Positions 9,494 to 20,740 of a DNA stretch of 64,000 nucleotides are shown here, piece by piece. The first letter of the stretch is position 1. Each line of letters starts with the position of its first letter. The DNA is from Pseudomonas alliivorans (lineage in GTDB: Bacteria > Pseudomonadota > Gammaproteobacteria > Pseudomonadales > Pseudomonadaceae). The position numbers and the translations under genes are program-made. Under the pieces are notes generated by a model. The model worked only from the letters and a program-made list of their open reading frames with translations, was not told the DNA's origin and made no database searches. The stretch is taken from NCBI RefSeq assembly GCF_017826695.1, contig NZ_JAFFZW010000001.1, positions 310,001 through 374,000 of the forward strand, written 5' to 3'.

Positions 9494-10450
9494 TCAATCC
9501 TTGAGCGTTATTGGTACCAGCCTGCTGCAATTTCTACCGTCATGTTTGGCTTTGTAGAGGGCGCGATCAGCTTCTGCCAGTAATGCCACCACCATCAAGT
9601 CGGACGGAGTGGCGACAGTCTTTGCACTGTTTATGACAGTGTCTGTGCCAGCTTCAAGACTGGCCACCCCGATAGAAACGGTCAAACGGCCACATTCACT
9701 GGTCTCGTGAGGCCTGCCCAGGTTGAAGATATGAGTGACAATTTCATCCGCCAACCTGCATGCGCCTTCTGCTCCTGTGTCGGGCAAGAGAATCGCAAAC
9801 TCCTCACCTCCATAGCGGGCCACCAAGTCCGTGGATCGATTCACACAATCCTTTAAAGCGTGAGCGACGGTAATCAGGCATTCGTCGCCTTTCAAATGGC
9901 CGTAGGCATCGTTGTAACGCTTGAAAAAGTCAATATCCAGCAGTAATAGTGAAAACGCACTTTGAGTACGCCGGACACGCAGCCATTCGCGCTCAATGTT
10001 CTGGTCAAGAAAACGACGATTGGCCAATCCGGTAAGGCCATCCGTCTGTGCCAACAGATTGAGCTGATCAATGGCCATTTTCAGACGTAGATGTGTTTTT
10101 ACGCGGGCTGTCACGATTGACGGTTGAATAGGCTTCCCGATGAAGTCGACCGCCCCTAGCGCCAGCCCGGCTTCTTCTATTCGAGTTTCAGTATGGCTTG
10201 TGATGAATATAACGGGAATGTCTCTAAGGAGTTGGTCGTCCTTAATGATTTCGCAAACTTCAAATCCGCTTATTTCCGGCATTTCTGCATCAAGCAGGAT
10301 CAAGTCCGGGCGCAGTTCCTGAATCATCTTCAGGGCCTGAGCACCTCCGGTGGCAAAGCGTATCTGACCAAGCCCTTGCAAGGTTTTGCTCAGTACCCGG
10401 ATGGCAGAAATGTCGTCATCCACGATCAATAAGCTGGGGGTAGATTGCAT
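9494..10450 (-). CDS. Response regulator with GGDEF diguanylate cyclase domain
   Basis: 318 residues from ATG 10450, one base after the stop of the hybrid kinase gene. The N-terminal receiver domain has an acidic pocket (LLIVDDD), phospho-acceptor Asp in LILLDAEMP, and Lys in GKPIQP. The C-terminal GGDEF domain has the active-site motif GGEEF and an intact inhibitory RxxD site (RSTD) five residues before it. It therefore most likely makes c-di-GMP when phosphorylated by the adjacent kinase and is product-inhibited. A longer in-frame start (10540) would run into the kinase gene and is not favoured. Confidence 0.93.
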   Translation of the reverse strand: MQSTPSLLIVDDDISAIRVLSKTLQGLGQIRFATGGAQALKMIQELRPDLILLDAEMPEISGFEVCEIIKDDQLLRDIPVIFITSHTETRIEEAGLALGAVDFIGKPIQPSIVTARVKTHLRLKMAIDQLNLLAQTDGLTGLANRRFLDQNIEREWLRVRRTQSAFSLLLLDIDFFKRYNDAYGHLKGDECLITVAHALKDCVNRSTDLVARYGGEEFAILLPDTGAEGACRLADEIVTHIFNLGRPHETSECGRLTVSIGVASLEAGTDTVINSAKTVATPSDLMVVALLAEADRALYKAKHDGRNCSRLVPITLKD

Positions 10451-10451
10451 C

Positions 10452-13400
10452 TCAAGACTCCGTTCGCAAATCGGCGCGCTCGAGTAACAGCAAGGCCTTC
10501 TCGAACTCAAGGCTTTCAATAGCTTGCCAAAGTTGCTCAACCAATGCGGCGCCAGCGGCGGCCTGTAGAGCCGTAACTGCCATCGGAAACTGATCCAGTG
10601 CCGCGATATCGTGGTGTTTGAGCAGTTTTTGTAGAATCGCCAATGCCTGTGTCGCTGTCTCTATGTCGTTATCGGCACGTGGGGTAGGCAAGGGGGCGTT
10701 CTGCAAATGTGCACACCGATTCTGAAACAGCGAAAAGTCATCGCTTACCGCTTCCAAAGCATGCGATGGATCCTTTCCGTCGAGCAGCAGCGTTTCCGCC
10801 TGCCCGGCAAGTTTTCCCAGCGTCGATGCGCCTAGCAAATTAGCAACGCCGCGCAGTTTGTGTAGATCTGCAATCAACTCACTTGGGGCTGAATCTATTA
10901 GGCGCAAAGCCGATGTTCTATCTCCGAACCTGGCAAACTCGCTAAAAAAGCGTCGAAGGGAGGTCAGAAATAATGGCAGGTCATTTCCAAGCCTGTCGGC
11001 AACTTCTTTTATTTCAATTCCCTCTATCTGAGGCCACTCCGCGGTCGGCTGTATATTTTGCGAGGTTTTGCCCACCGACAGCGGAGCGCCACGGGCTCGC
11101 TCAACCGCCAGGCGTATGGCTCTGATAAGGGCTACAGGTTCCAGAGGTTTGGTCAGGAAGTCGTTCATGCCTGCCAGTTCAGCCCGCCGCCGCTCTTCGG
11201 CCAGTGCGCCTGCCGTCAGTGCCAGGATGGGCAGCCGTGTGAGACCCAGTTCGCTTCGTATCCGTCGCGTCGCCTCGTACCCGTCCATCTCCGGCATTTG
11301 CACGTCCATCAGAACAGCATCAAAGAAATCGGGGGTTTTACGCAGACTTTCCAGAGCTAGCAGACCATTTGCTGCGGTCTGTACCAAAGCGCCCTGTTGT
11401 TGCAACAGGAGGCTTGCGACTTCCAGATTGATTTCGCTGTCATCGACGAGCAGCAGGTTCAGTCCTGTGAGCCACTGGTTGACGGTGGTGTCCATGCGTG
11501 TCGATTGGATGACCCTTTCAGTACTGCCTTGGTATTCCGCAACACACGTGTTGACGGCATTAAACAGTGCGGAGCTGTCCAATGGTTTAAGCAGCACTTT
11601 GGTGGCGACCAGTTCCAGTTCCAGCTTGGTCGAAGGCTCGGTAACCAGAATGACAGGGATATGCGTGGTTTTGATCAGGCGCTGAATGTCCTGTGTGTTC
11701 GGGCTTTGCCACTCCAGCAGCAGCACATCAGGTTGCGGATGGCCTTCTTGATTGAGTTGCTCCAAAACGCTGCGCTGTCCTTGTTCGTCCACAGGGCAGG
11801 TCGCGCGCCAGCCAAAGCCGCGGCACAACCGTTGCAGAGCTTTGGACGCGTATGTGTCCTCGCAAATGATAAGTACCTCCAGGCTACCTGGCATTCCCGA
11901 GGGTTCGATATCGCTTTTGCTTACCTTGAAGGGCAGCAAGACCCAGAACGCACTGCCTGAGCCAGGTTCACTTTCTACACCCACCTGGCCTCCCATCTGC
12001 TCGGCCAGCCCGCGTACCACTGATAGCCCAAGCCCGGTGCCGCCAAAACGCCGGGTAGTGGAAGCATCAGCCTGGGTAAATGGAGAAAACAGCTGATCAA
12101 GCACGTCAGGCGCCACGCCACAACCTGTGTCGCGAACAGTAAATCGAAGCCAGCAACCGTCAGCATCCAGGCTCTCACTACTCACGGTCACCTCGACACC
12201 GCCTTCAGCCGTGAATTTCAAAGCGTTGCCCACTAGATTCATCAGGATTTGAGTAATTCTCAAGGCATCGCCAATTAGCCGTGGTGGTAATTGAGTGAGG
12301 ACGGTGACGGCAAAGTGCAAACCTTTTTCTTGAGCTTGTGGGGTGAACAGGTCGCGCAGCTCGGAGAGCAGTTGCCGCGGGTTGAAGGGATTGCTTTCCA
12401 GCCGCAATTCTCCGGCCTCGATTTTGGCAATGTCCAGAATGTCGTTGATGATCCCCATCAGGGATCGTCCGGCAATCTGCAGTTTTGATAGCAATTGGCG
12501 TTGCTGCTCATTCAAGGGCGTGTTGTAGAGCAGATGGGCGATGCCGATCACTGCATTCATGGGAGTACGAATTTCATGGCTCATATTGGCCAGAAACAGA
12601 CTTTTGGCCGCATTGGCGGCCTCTGCGCTCGCTTTGGCGGCTTGTATCTCTGCGCTGTTGCGAAGTCGCTCTGTGATGTCCTGAGCAATGCCCAGATGGC
12701 CTGTCAGTTCACCCTCGGCTGTCCGGATCGGGGTGATGATCATCGACACCGGTATCGTTGAGCTGTCTTTGCGTACATAGGTCCATTCTCGCGTTTCAGA
12801 GCCCTCCATGGCTGCTTTGTAGCAAAAGACATCCACACCTTCGATTGGCACGCCATATTCGATGCTCAGTTCTTTGGAGCGCTGATCGATTTCTTTTTGA
12901 AGATGGAAATCCATGGGCGTTCTGCGCCTGAGCATTTCCGAATTGCTGTAGCCCAGTAACAATTCGGCGCCTCGATTAAAGACGATGATCTGTCCCTGGA
13001 GGTCGGTGGCAATGATTGACACTTTCGAGGAGGCATCAAGTACCGCCTGCAGCAGGCCGGCAAGTCTGGAGAGTTCGGCGGTGCGTTCAGCAACTTGCCG
13101 CTCAAGCTGGGCGTTGAACTCCATCAGGTAGCGCTCGACGCGCTTTCGGTCAGTGATGTCGTGCATCATTTTGGCAGCGCCCAGAATGGTTCCATCCGTT
13201 TCGCGGATCAGGCTGCAGGTGATGGTCACGTCAATCAGATGACCCTCTCTGTGCAGGCGCTGGGTTTCCAGGGTCGAACCCCGCTCACCTCGCGCGACGC
13301 CTTCAAGCAGCTCCTCGTCCTCATGAACCCGAGAGGAGGGAACCAGAAGAGGAGCAAGCGGATTGCCCAGTACCTCTTGCTCGCTGTAACCGAACATCTG

Positions 13401-14519
13401 CTCGGCCGCTCGGTTCCAGGTAATGATCGTTCCATCCAGCGCTTCACCAATGATGGCATCGCTGGAGTTCTCAACGATGGTTGCCAGTCTGGCTTGGCCC
13501 GCAATCACCTGCTGCTTGCGCTGACGTGAGAGCATCAAGGTGGCGATCAGCCCCGTCAAAAAAAGGCTTGCCATAATCCCGATCAAAAATACCCGGCTGG
13601 CTGGAGCCGCACCGAGTCCGCTTACGAAACTAGGATAAGCTGCGATTTCAATACGCCACACGCGTCCATATATCTCGCGTTTCAGGGTGTGCGTATGCAC
13701 AACCTCCGGCTCCGAGGTACCGCCAGGAGACTGATAGAGCAACTGTTCGCCATCGCTTACATCATAAAGCGCCAAATGCAGTCTCTGGTTGGCTGGGTCG
13801 AGGTTGCTGATGACCTCCCGCATGGCCAGAGGTGCGTAAGTCCAGCCAATAAGGGCTGCTTCACGCTGTTCCACATCAGCTGGTGTTTCAGGCGTGCGGT
13901 ACACGGGGAGCAGGAAAAGAAAGGAACGCAAATGGTCTTCGCTGTTCTGCTTCAGTGTGATGGGCGCAGACAGGGTTGCAACTCCGGTGCGCATGGCATG
14001 AACAGCTGCATCGCGACGTCGCTCTTCAGAGGCAATATCCAGCCCCAGTGCCTGAGCATTGCGCGCCAGTGGATCAATGAATTGAATGATGAATCGATCA
14101 CCGGAATGTCTATTGAGCTGGGTCACACTGAATTGGGGATTTCCATCCGCTCTTACTCGGGTAAGAAACGTGGACTCCTCTTTAGCTGAAACTCGCCGAA
14201 TGAACCCGAATCCTCGCGCGCCAGGGTATTCCTTCTCTATGTTCCGTCCTTGGCTGTAGCGGCTCATCTGACTGCTGTTGACATGATCCAGATCGAGCAT
14301 ATGGATGGCTCCGCGCAGGCCTCGCAGGCGATATTCATAGATCCTGAGTCGGGCCTGCAGACTGTCACCGAAAACTCTTCCTACTTCCTCAAGTGCCCCA
14401 TTTGTTTCTCGGTCGATTATTTTGGATTGTTCAAGGCTGGCGACATAACTGATCAGCAGTCCTACCAGCAAAACAGGCGCAATCCATCTGCTGAGTACAT
14501 TGAAACCGTTGGCCTTCAA
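10452..14519 (-). CDS. CHASE-domain hybrid sensor histidine kinase
   Basis: 1355 residues. In order: membrane helix (about 12-28), periplasmic CHASE ligand-binding domain (about 65-290), membrane helix (about 308-330), PAS (about 342-460), PAS (about 485-618), and HisKA with His near 648 (ANMSHEIRTPM). Then come HATPase_c with NLVGNALKFT and GTGLGLSVV (about 755-865), a degenerate receiver (about 880-995, Glu in LLLEW where the Asp is expected), a canonical receiver (VDDSEIN, LMDVQMP, TKPLEP; about 1020-1140) and Hpt (LHKLRGVANLLGA, about 1218). It forms a phosphorelay, very likely with the REC-GGDEF protein encoded one base downstream. CHASE domains sense small extracellular molecules such as cytokinin-like compounds; the ligand here is unknown. 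Confidence 0.95.
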   Translation of the reverse strand: MKANGFNVLSRWIAPVLLVGLLISYVASLEQSKIIDRETNGALEEVGRVFGDSLQARLRIYEYRLRGLRGAIHMLDLDHVNSSQMSRYSQGRNIEKEYPGARGFGFIRRVSAKEESTFLTRVRADGNPQFSVTQLNRHSGDRFIIQFIDPLARNAQALGLDIASEERRRDAAVHAMRTGVATLSAPITLKQNSEDHLRSFLFLLPVYRTPETPADVEQREAALIGWTYAPLAMREVISNLDPANQRLHLALYDVSDGEQLLYQSPGGTSEPEVVHTHTLKREIYGRVWRIEIAAYPSFVSGLGAAPASRVFLIGIMASLFLTGLIATLMLSRQRKQQVIAGQARLATIVENSSDAIIGEALDGTIITWNRAAEQMFGYSEQEVLGNPLAPLLVPSSRVHEDEELLEGVARGERGSTLETQRLHREGHLIDVTITCSLIRETDGTILGAAKMMHDITDRKRVERYLMEFNAQLERQVAERTAELSRLAGLLQAVLDASSKVSIIATDLQGQIIVFNRGAELLLGYSNSEMLRRRTPMDFHLQKEIDQRSKELSIEYGVPIEGVDVFCYKAAMEGSETREWTYVRKDSSTIPVSMIITPIRTAEGELTGHLGIAQDITERLRNSAEIQAAKASAEAANAAKSLFLANMSHEIRTPMNAVIGIAHLLYNTPLNEQQRQLLSKLQIAGRSLMGIINDILDIAKIEAGELRLESNPFNPRQLLSELRDLFTPQAQEKGLHFAVTVLTQLPPRLIGDALRITQILMNLVGNALKFTAEGGVEVTVSSESLDADGCWLRFTVRDTGCGVAPDVLDQLFSPFTQADASTTRRFGGTGLGLSVVRGLAEQMGGQVGVESEPGSGSAFWVLLPFKVSKSDIEPSGMPGSLEVLIICEDTYASKALQRLCRGFGWRATCPVDEQGQRSVLEQLNQEGHPQPDVLLLEWQSPNTQDIQRLIKTTHIPVILVTEPSTKLELELVATKVLLKPLDSSALFNAVNTCVAEYQGSTERVIQSTRMDTTVNQWLTGLNLLLVDDSEINLEVASLLLQQQGALVQTAANGLLALESLRKTPDFFDAVLMDVQMPEMDGYEATRRIRSELGLTRLPILALTAGALAEERRRAELAGMNDFLTKPLEPVALIRAIRLAVERARGAPLSVGKTSQNIQPTAEWPQIEGIEIKEVADRLGNDLPLFLTSLRRFFSEFARFGDRTSALRLIDSAPSELIADLHKLRGVANLLGASTLGKLAGQAETLLLDGKDPSHALEAVSDDFSLFQNRCAHLQNAPLPTPRADNDIETATQALAILQKLLKHHDIAALDQFPMAVTALQAAAGAALVEQLWQAIESLEFEKALLLLERADLRTES

Positions 14520-15303
14520 AAGCTCGCACTCCTTGCTGCTTCAAAGGGGGGTAGACGCAAAAAATTGCCCCCATTAGTGTGTTGTTCAGTCCTTCAGATG
14601 TTCACGCTGACGAGAGCAGTAAGCACTCTCGATGTCGCGCCGCGCTGCACCGACCGGCCTTTTGATCGAGAGGGCGGCTACTGGAGTTTGGCTAGCGCGT
14701 CAGCCCACCAGTTGAACGCTGTATAGCATTGCGAACCTCTTATACCCTCAGCCAAAGGTGTTTGCCTGAGGGTGCACAAAAATTCTGATCTAAGTGAACA
14801 AACGACGAATCCGGGAGATCAGTTTGAGGGTAAGCGTAGATCGTTTCGACGCCTTCGCCAGATGCACTTTTTCCTCATTTCTCGTCCTTGGTAGTGGATG
14901 TGCTTGATAGCTTGTCGATTGTTGAAAGTCGTATGTCTGCGTCACGAGTACCTTGCAGCTTGATTGATCGAAGGCATTCGTGTTGCTGGAACCAGCGGGA
15001 AGGTAGTGGGTGTTGCGCAGCATCTAAGGCGCGTTGCAGGCGTGGTCAGACGGGTGCGAAGCTATCCTTCAACGACCTGGCTGCGGCGTCAGCTAGCTGC
15101 TGCTGTTGCTGAACCGCGATCAGTAGCCAAGACTGTCTTTGAACTTCCGTGTATTGGCGATCAACCGTCCGACGTTGCCTTGCACGTTATTGACGTCTGC
15201 GCTGCCCAACCGTTAGGTGCTTTCCGAGGTCGCTGCCGGCGGCAAGGGGAGATTGAAATCTGTAATCTAATCGTGCAGGCGGGGCTTTTTGCTCGATATC
15301 AGA
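14520..15303. other. Gene-free region between the kinase and katG
   Basis: About 780 bases without a convincing gene. The open frames here (for example minus strand 14790-15023 and plus strand 14964-15452) match nothing I recognise and lack good ribosome sites. A hairpin ACCCTCAG / CTGAGGGT is at 14744-14773. The kinase promoter should lie near 14520-14600. The length suggests eroded sequence inside the variable block. Confidence 0.5.
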
Positions 15304-15332
15304 CAAAAAAACGCCTCCACAAGGGAGGCGTT
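15304..15332 (-). terminator. Terminator of katG
   Basis: An 8-bp stem ACGCCTCC (15311-15318) / GGAGGCGT (15324-15331), with an A-run at 15305-15311 that reads as a U-run on the minus strand. It lies about 28 bases after the katG stop. Confidence 0.85.
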
Positions 15333-15358
15333 CCTGAGCACTTGATGCATCCAGAACA

Positions 15359-17647
<2,289 letters not shown>

Positions 17648-17919
17648 TCATTGCGTGCCGCCATCCGGTCCACTCGCGGGACTTCAGACAGTAGGGATGG
17701 AACTCAACAGCGCTGCGTTCATACCCGTCTCTCGACCAATGATCAGGCCATCTCCACGGATACGTTGCGTTGCATTGCGGTGAACAGATTGCTGCGAGAC
17801 GGGCCCACAACGCGCAACGCAGGTTTGAGCGCATTCTTATCATCAGGGTAAAACCACACGGCTTTCGCCACGCCCACTCAGATTAGCCTTCTTCACGAAG
17901 ATTTCTAATAGAAAGAACG

Positions 17920-18840
17920 TTAAGGCGTGATAGGTAAATGTCTGGCGCCATCCCGCGGGAGATGTGTCAGGAGGGGAGGTGATGAGTCAGCTTGTATTTT
18001 GGATCTGTAAACAATGATTCCCGGTTTCTGCGACACGTACTCCAGAAAGGGCAGGTCGACCACCTTTCCTTTTTTCAACGAGGCATGCCTCAAAACCGGG
18101 CCTTTGTCCGTTCTTATGAAGAAACCGACGTGAGTCACGTCAAGCCCCGGAAGCGATGTGTAGAGACCGATGTAATCACCCGTCTGCAAGCGACTGATCA
18201 CTTTTTTGTCGACGAACTTGCTGGGGATATACGTGATCATGCGCCTGACTGTGGGCAAACCGGGGAGGTAGAACGTCCCATCGCTCTTTGCATTGAGGTT
18301 CTTTTCGATGCTGACTGCGTGGGGGCTTATCTGAGCAGTCAAATCGTCTGCCAGGCTGTGGTCTTTATCGCTCGCCCAGTCGCTGAAGAAATGCCTGCGG
18401 TTCAAAAAACCGAGGGTGCCGTTTTTGTAACGGGTCTCGATCAGGTTGTGTACGAAATCCGGTTTCGATGAGGATTTTCTCAGCGCTTCCACGTATTCCA
18501 GATAGGTAAAACAATCCAGCCCTCTAAAATCAATGACCAACTGTTCTGCAGCGTTGTTCGAACCCTTCAGCATGTTGGCGCGATACGGCGTACCCATGAA
18601 AGACGCTGAAATCGCGTTGGCTCTCTGGTCTGTCGGCTCAAGGCTTTCTTGTTGGGCTTTCAGGATCGCGTCAATTTTCGTGGAGGTGTAAATGTCCAGT
18701 TTCAAGTGTGTGGACGGGCGTGTCGCTGTCGGTTGATGGGAGGGATTGTTCAGCGCTTCGGATTCAGGAATGGCGCATCCTGTCATGGCCACCGATGTCA
18801 AAGCCAACGCAAGAATTCTTCGTATCGTGTGTGCAATCAT
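17920..18840 (-). CDS. DUF1460 lipoprotein, NlpC/P60-like amidase
   Basis: 306 residues. The lipoprotein signal ALTSVAMTGC (Cys near 22) is followed by a DUF1460 domain. The likely catalytic Cys is in FRGLDCFTYLEYVEAL (about 110) and a His in DVTHVGFFIR (about 243), the layout of NlpC/P60-type papain-fold amidases. The family is described as N-acetylmuramoyl-L-alanine amidase-like, so a role in cell-wall cleavage or peptide release is probable. It sits alone, next to an exported M20 peptidase transcribed the same way 350 bases upstream. Confidence 0.8.
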   Translation of the reverse strand: MIAHTIRRILALALTSVAMTGCAIPESEALNNPSHQPTATRPSTHLKLDIYTSTKIDAILKAQQESLEPTDQRANAISASFMGTPYRANMLKGSNNAAEQLVIDFRGLDCFTYLEYVEALRKSSSKPDFVHNLIETRYKNGTLGFLNRRHFFSDWASDKDHSLADDLTAQISPHAVSIEKNLNAKSDGTFYLPGLPTVRRMITYIPSKFVDKKVISRLQTGDYIGLYTSLPGLDVTHVGFFIRTDKGPVLRHASLKKGKVVDLPFLEYVSQKPGIIVYRSKIQADSSPPLLTHLPRDGARHLPITP

Positions 18841-19191
18841 TTTTAAATTCTTATCAATCCCTGCGTGGCGATGATGACCATTTCTCCGGTTCTGATTGCC
18901 GACTCTGTCGGTCAGGATTTCATGGAGTCATTGACCGGCGAATGTACGGTTGTACCTGATGCGACAGTGCCCTTATCCAGCGTTTGACGAAAGACAGATC
19001 ACATCAGCAGGCGGAGTTTACGCATGACAGTGCAGGCGTTTCGGTAGTTTTCACAATGAATTTTTGTTTACGCTGAATCGAGAAATAAGACGTGTGGCTA
19101 TCGCTCGAAACATCGAATGCGTGAATCGCCGCGGATGCTCGATGCTCCGGACGCCCGTAGAGCGAAATACAAACGCTGCGAAAGCGCGTTA
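18841..19191. other. Spacer between the DUF1460 gene and the M20 peptidase gene
   Basis: About 350 bases with no gene I can support. A 63-residue minus-strand frame (19004-19195) overlaps the peptidase stop and shows no recognisable domain. It probably holds the promoter of the DUF1460 gene (AT-rich 18840-18860). Confidence 0.4.
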
Positions 19192-20481
19192 TCAATAACG
19201 GCTCATGAAAATCGCAGCCCGCTTGGTCGCGATCGGCAGAGAGCTCACGTCCAGTGTTTCGTTCTCACTGTGCGCGCCAGTGCCCCAGGCACCCAGTCCA
19301 TCAAGGCTGGCGCTCACGTAAGGGTTTACATAGGACACGTCTGCTCCACCCCGGTCAGCGGACGGTGCAGACTCCAGCGCCGGGCCGTCCAGGTCTCGAC
19401 TCACGCGACTGTAGGCCTCCAGCAATTTTTGGTTGCTGTCGCGTTCGGCCATGACGGGCATGATCGCCTTGATCGTTATTTCGCTGGTGGTCTGCGGTAA
19501 CGGGCGGCTGACGATTTCCTTCAGCCGAGTCTCTGCCGATTGTCGTTGCTCGTCGTTCTTGAAGCGCAGGTCGCCGTGCACGAGCACTGATTTGGCCACC
19601 GTGGTCTTTCTGCCGGAAGCCGTGCCTTGCCCGCTCGCGACGTCCTCGCTTGCAGTAGAGCCGCCAAGCATCAGGCCGGGGTTGATGGTCAGGCCGTCTT
19701 CGGTGGAAAGCGTCGAGCGAATCTCGTCAAGCACACGAGCCGATTCATACACCGCGCCATAGCCGGTTTTAGGTTGAAAGATGGTCGCAGAGTGGTTATC
19801 CAGACCGGTGCTGGTCAGAAACCACTCGCTCAAGCCTCTGCGATCAGTCACCAACTGGTTGGGCGACAGAGCGAATTCGAACCCTAGCGCAATGTCGCTT
19901 TTTTTCGCTTCGTCTATCAGTACGCTTCTTGAAAGGGTGGTTGGCTTGGCGGCAAACTCCTCGTCGCCGACCAGTACGACCACAATGTTCATGGTGTCGA
20001 GCGCACCGGTGCTCTTCAGGGCCTGAAGGGCATAGAGCATTGTCACCATGCCGCCTTTATCGTCGATCACCCCAGGGCCTTTGGCTTTCTTGCCGCCTTC
20101 GGTGTAAGTGAACGTCTGGAAGTTGCTGTTTTCCGGGAAAACCGTATCCAGGTGGCCGATCAGTAACAGTCGTTTTGCAGACCTGTTTCCTTCATGCCGC
20201 GCGACGAGGCTTCCGGCATGTTTCATTTCCGTCGGCAGTTCATGCCAGCGGGTGTCGAAACCCAAGGCTTCGAATTTCTGCTTCATGATGTTGCCGACTC
20301 GTATGACACCGGCTGCGTTGTCGGTGCCACTGTTGATGTTCACAAGTTGCTCAAGTAGCGCTATCTGTTCTGCACGGCGGCTATCGATGTAAGAGACCAT
20401 ATTCTGTTCATCAAGCGTCGATCCGGCCATTGCTCCGCTGGATGCAAGAAGCAGGGTGAGTAAGCAGGTAATCTTTTTCAT
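19192..20481 (-). CDS. Exported M20 family metallopeptidase (carboxypeptidase G2-like)
   Basis: 429 residues. There is a Sec signal peptide (MKKITCLLTLLLASSGAMAG). Zinc-site motifs of clan MH peptidases appear in order: LLLIGHLDTVFP (His and Asp), GPGVIDDKGGM (bridging Asp), GDEEF (catalytic and ligand Glu) and a C-terminal GTGAHSENETL (His). The closest family is glutamate carboxypeptidase, which hydrolyses C-terminal glutamate from peptides or folates. It probably works in the periplasm. The substrate is unproven. Confidence 0.88.
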   Translation of the reverse strand: MKKITCLLTLLLASSGAMAGSTLDEQNMVSYIDSRRAEQIALLEQLVNINSGTDNAAGVIRVGNIMKQKFEALGFDTRWHELPTEMKHAGSLVARHEGNRSAKRLLLIGHLDTVFPENSNFQTFTYTEGGKKAKGPGVIDDKGGMVTMLYALQALKSTGALDTMNIVVVLVGDEEFAAKPTTLSRSVLIDEAKKSDIALGFEFALSPNQLVTDRRGLSEWFLTSTGLDNHSATIFQPKTGYGAVYESARVLDEIRSTLSTEDGLTINPGLMLGGSTASEDVASGQGTASGRKTTVAKSVLVHGDLRFKNDEQRQSAETRLKEIVSRPLPQTTSEITIKAIMPVMAERDSNQKLLEAYSRVSRDLDGPALESAPSADRGGADVSYVNPYVSASLDGLGAWGTGAHSENETLDVSSLPIATKRAAIFMSRY

Positions 20482-20740
20482 GTTTTAGCGGATCCATGTA
20501 CTGCGCAGAAGGTCGTGATCGCCGTTTGGAGCGGGACCAGACCTTCATACAGTGTGTCGGCGGGGGGGCCTGCAGTCAGTGCGTCGATAAGCGTAACTTA
20601 AAGAATTCGCGTCTCCGGTTAACATTTCTTCATGGGAAGAGGGGCAGAAAAGCCGGTAGCGTCGACAGGCTTTGTTGCCGGAAAGGGGTAGGAGGCTTTT
20701 TTATCAATGGGCTTTAAACGCGCTGGAAGACGAGGCTGAT

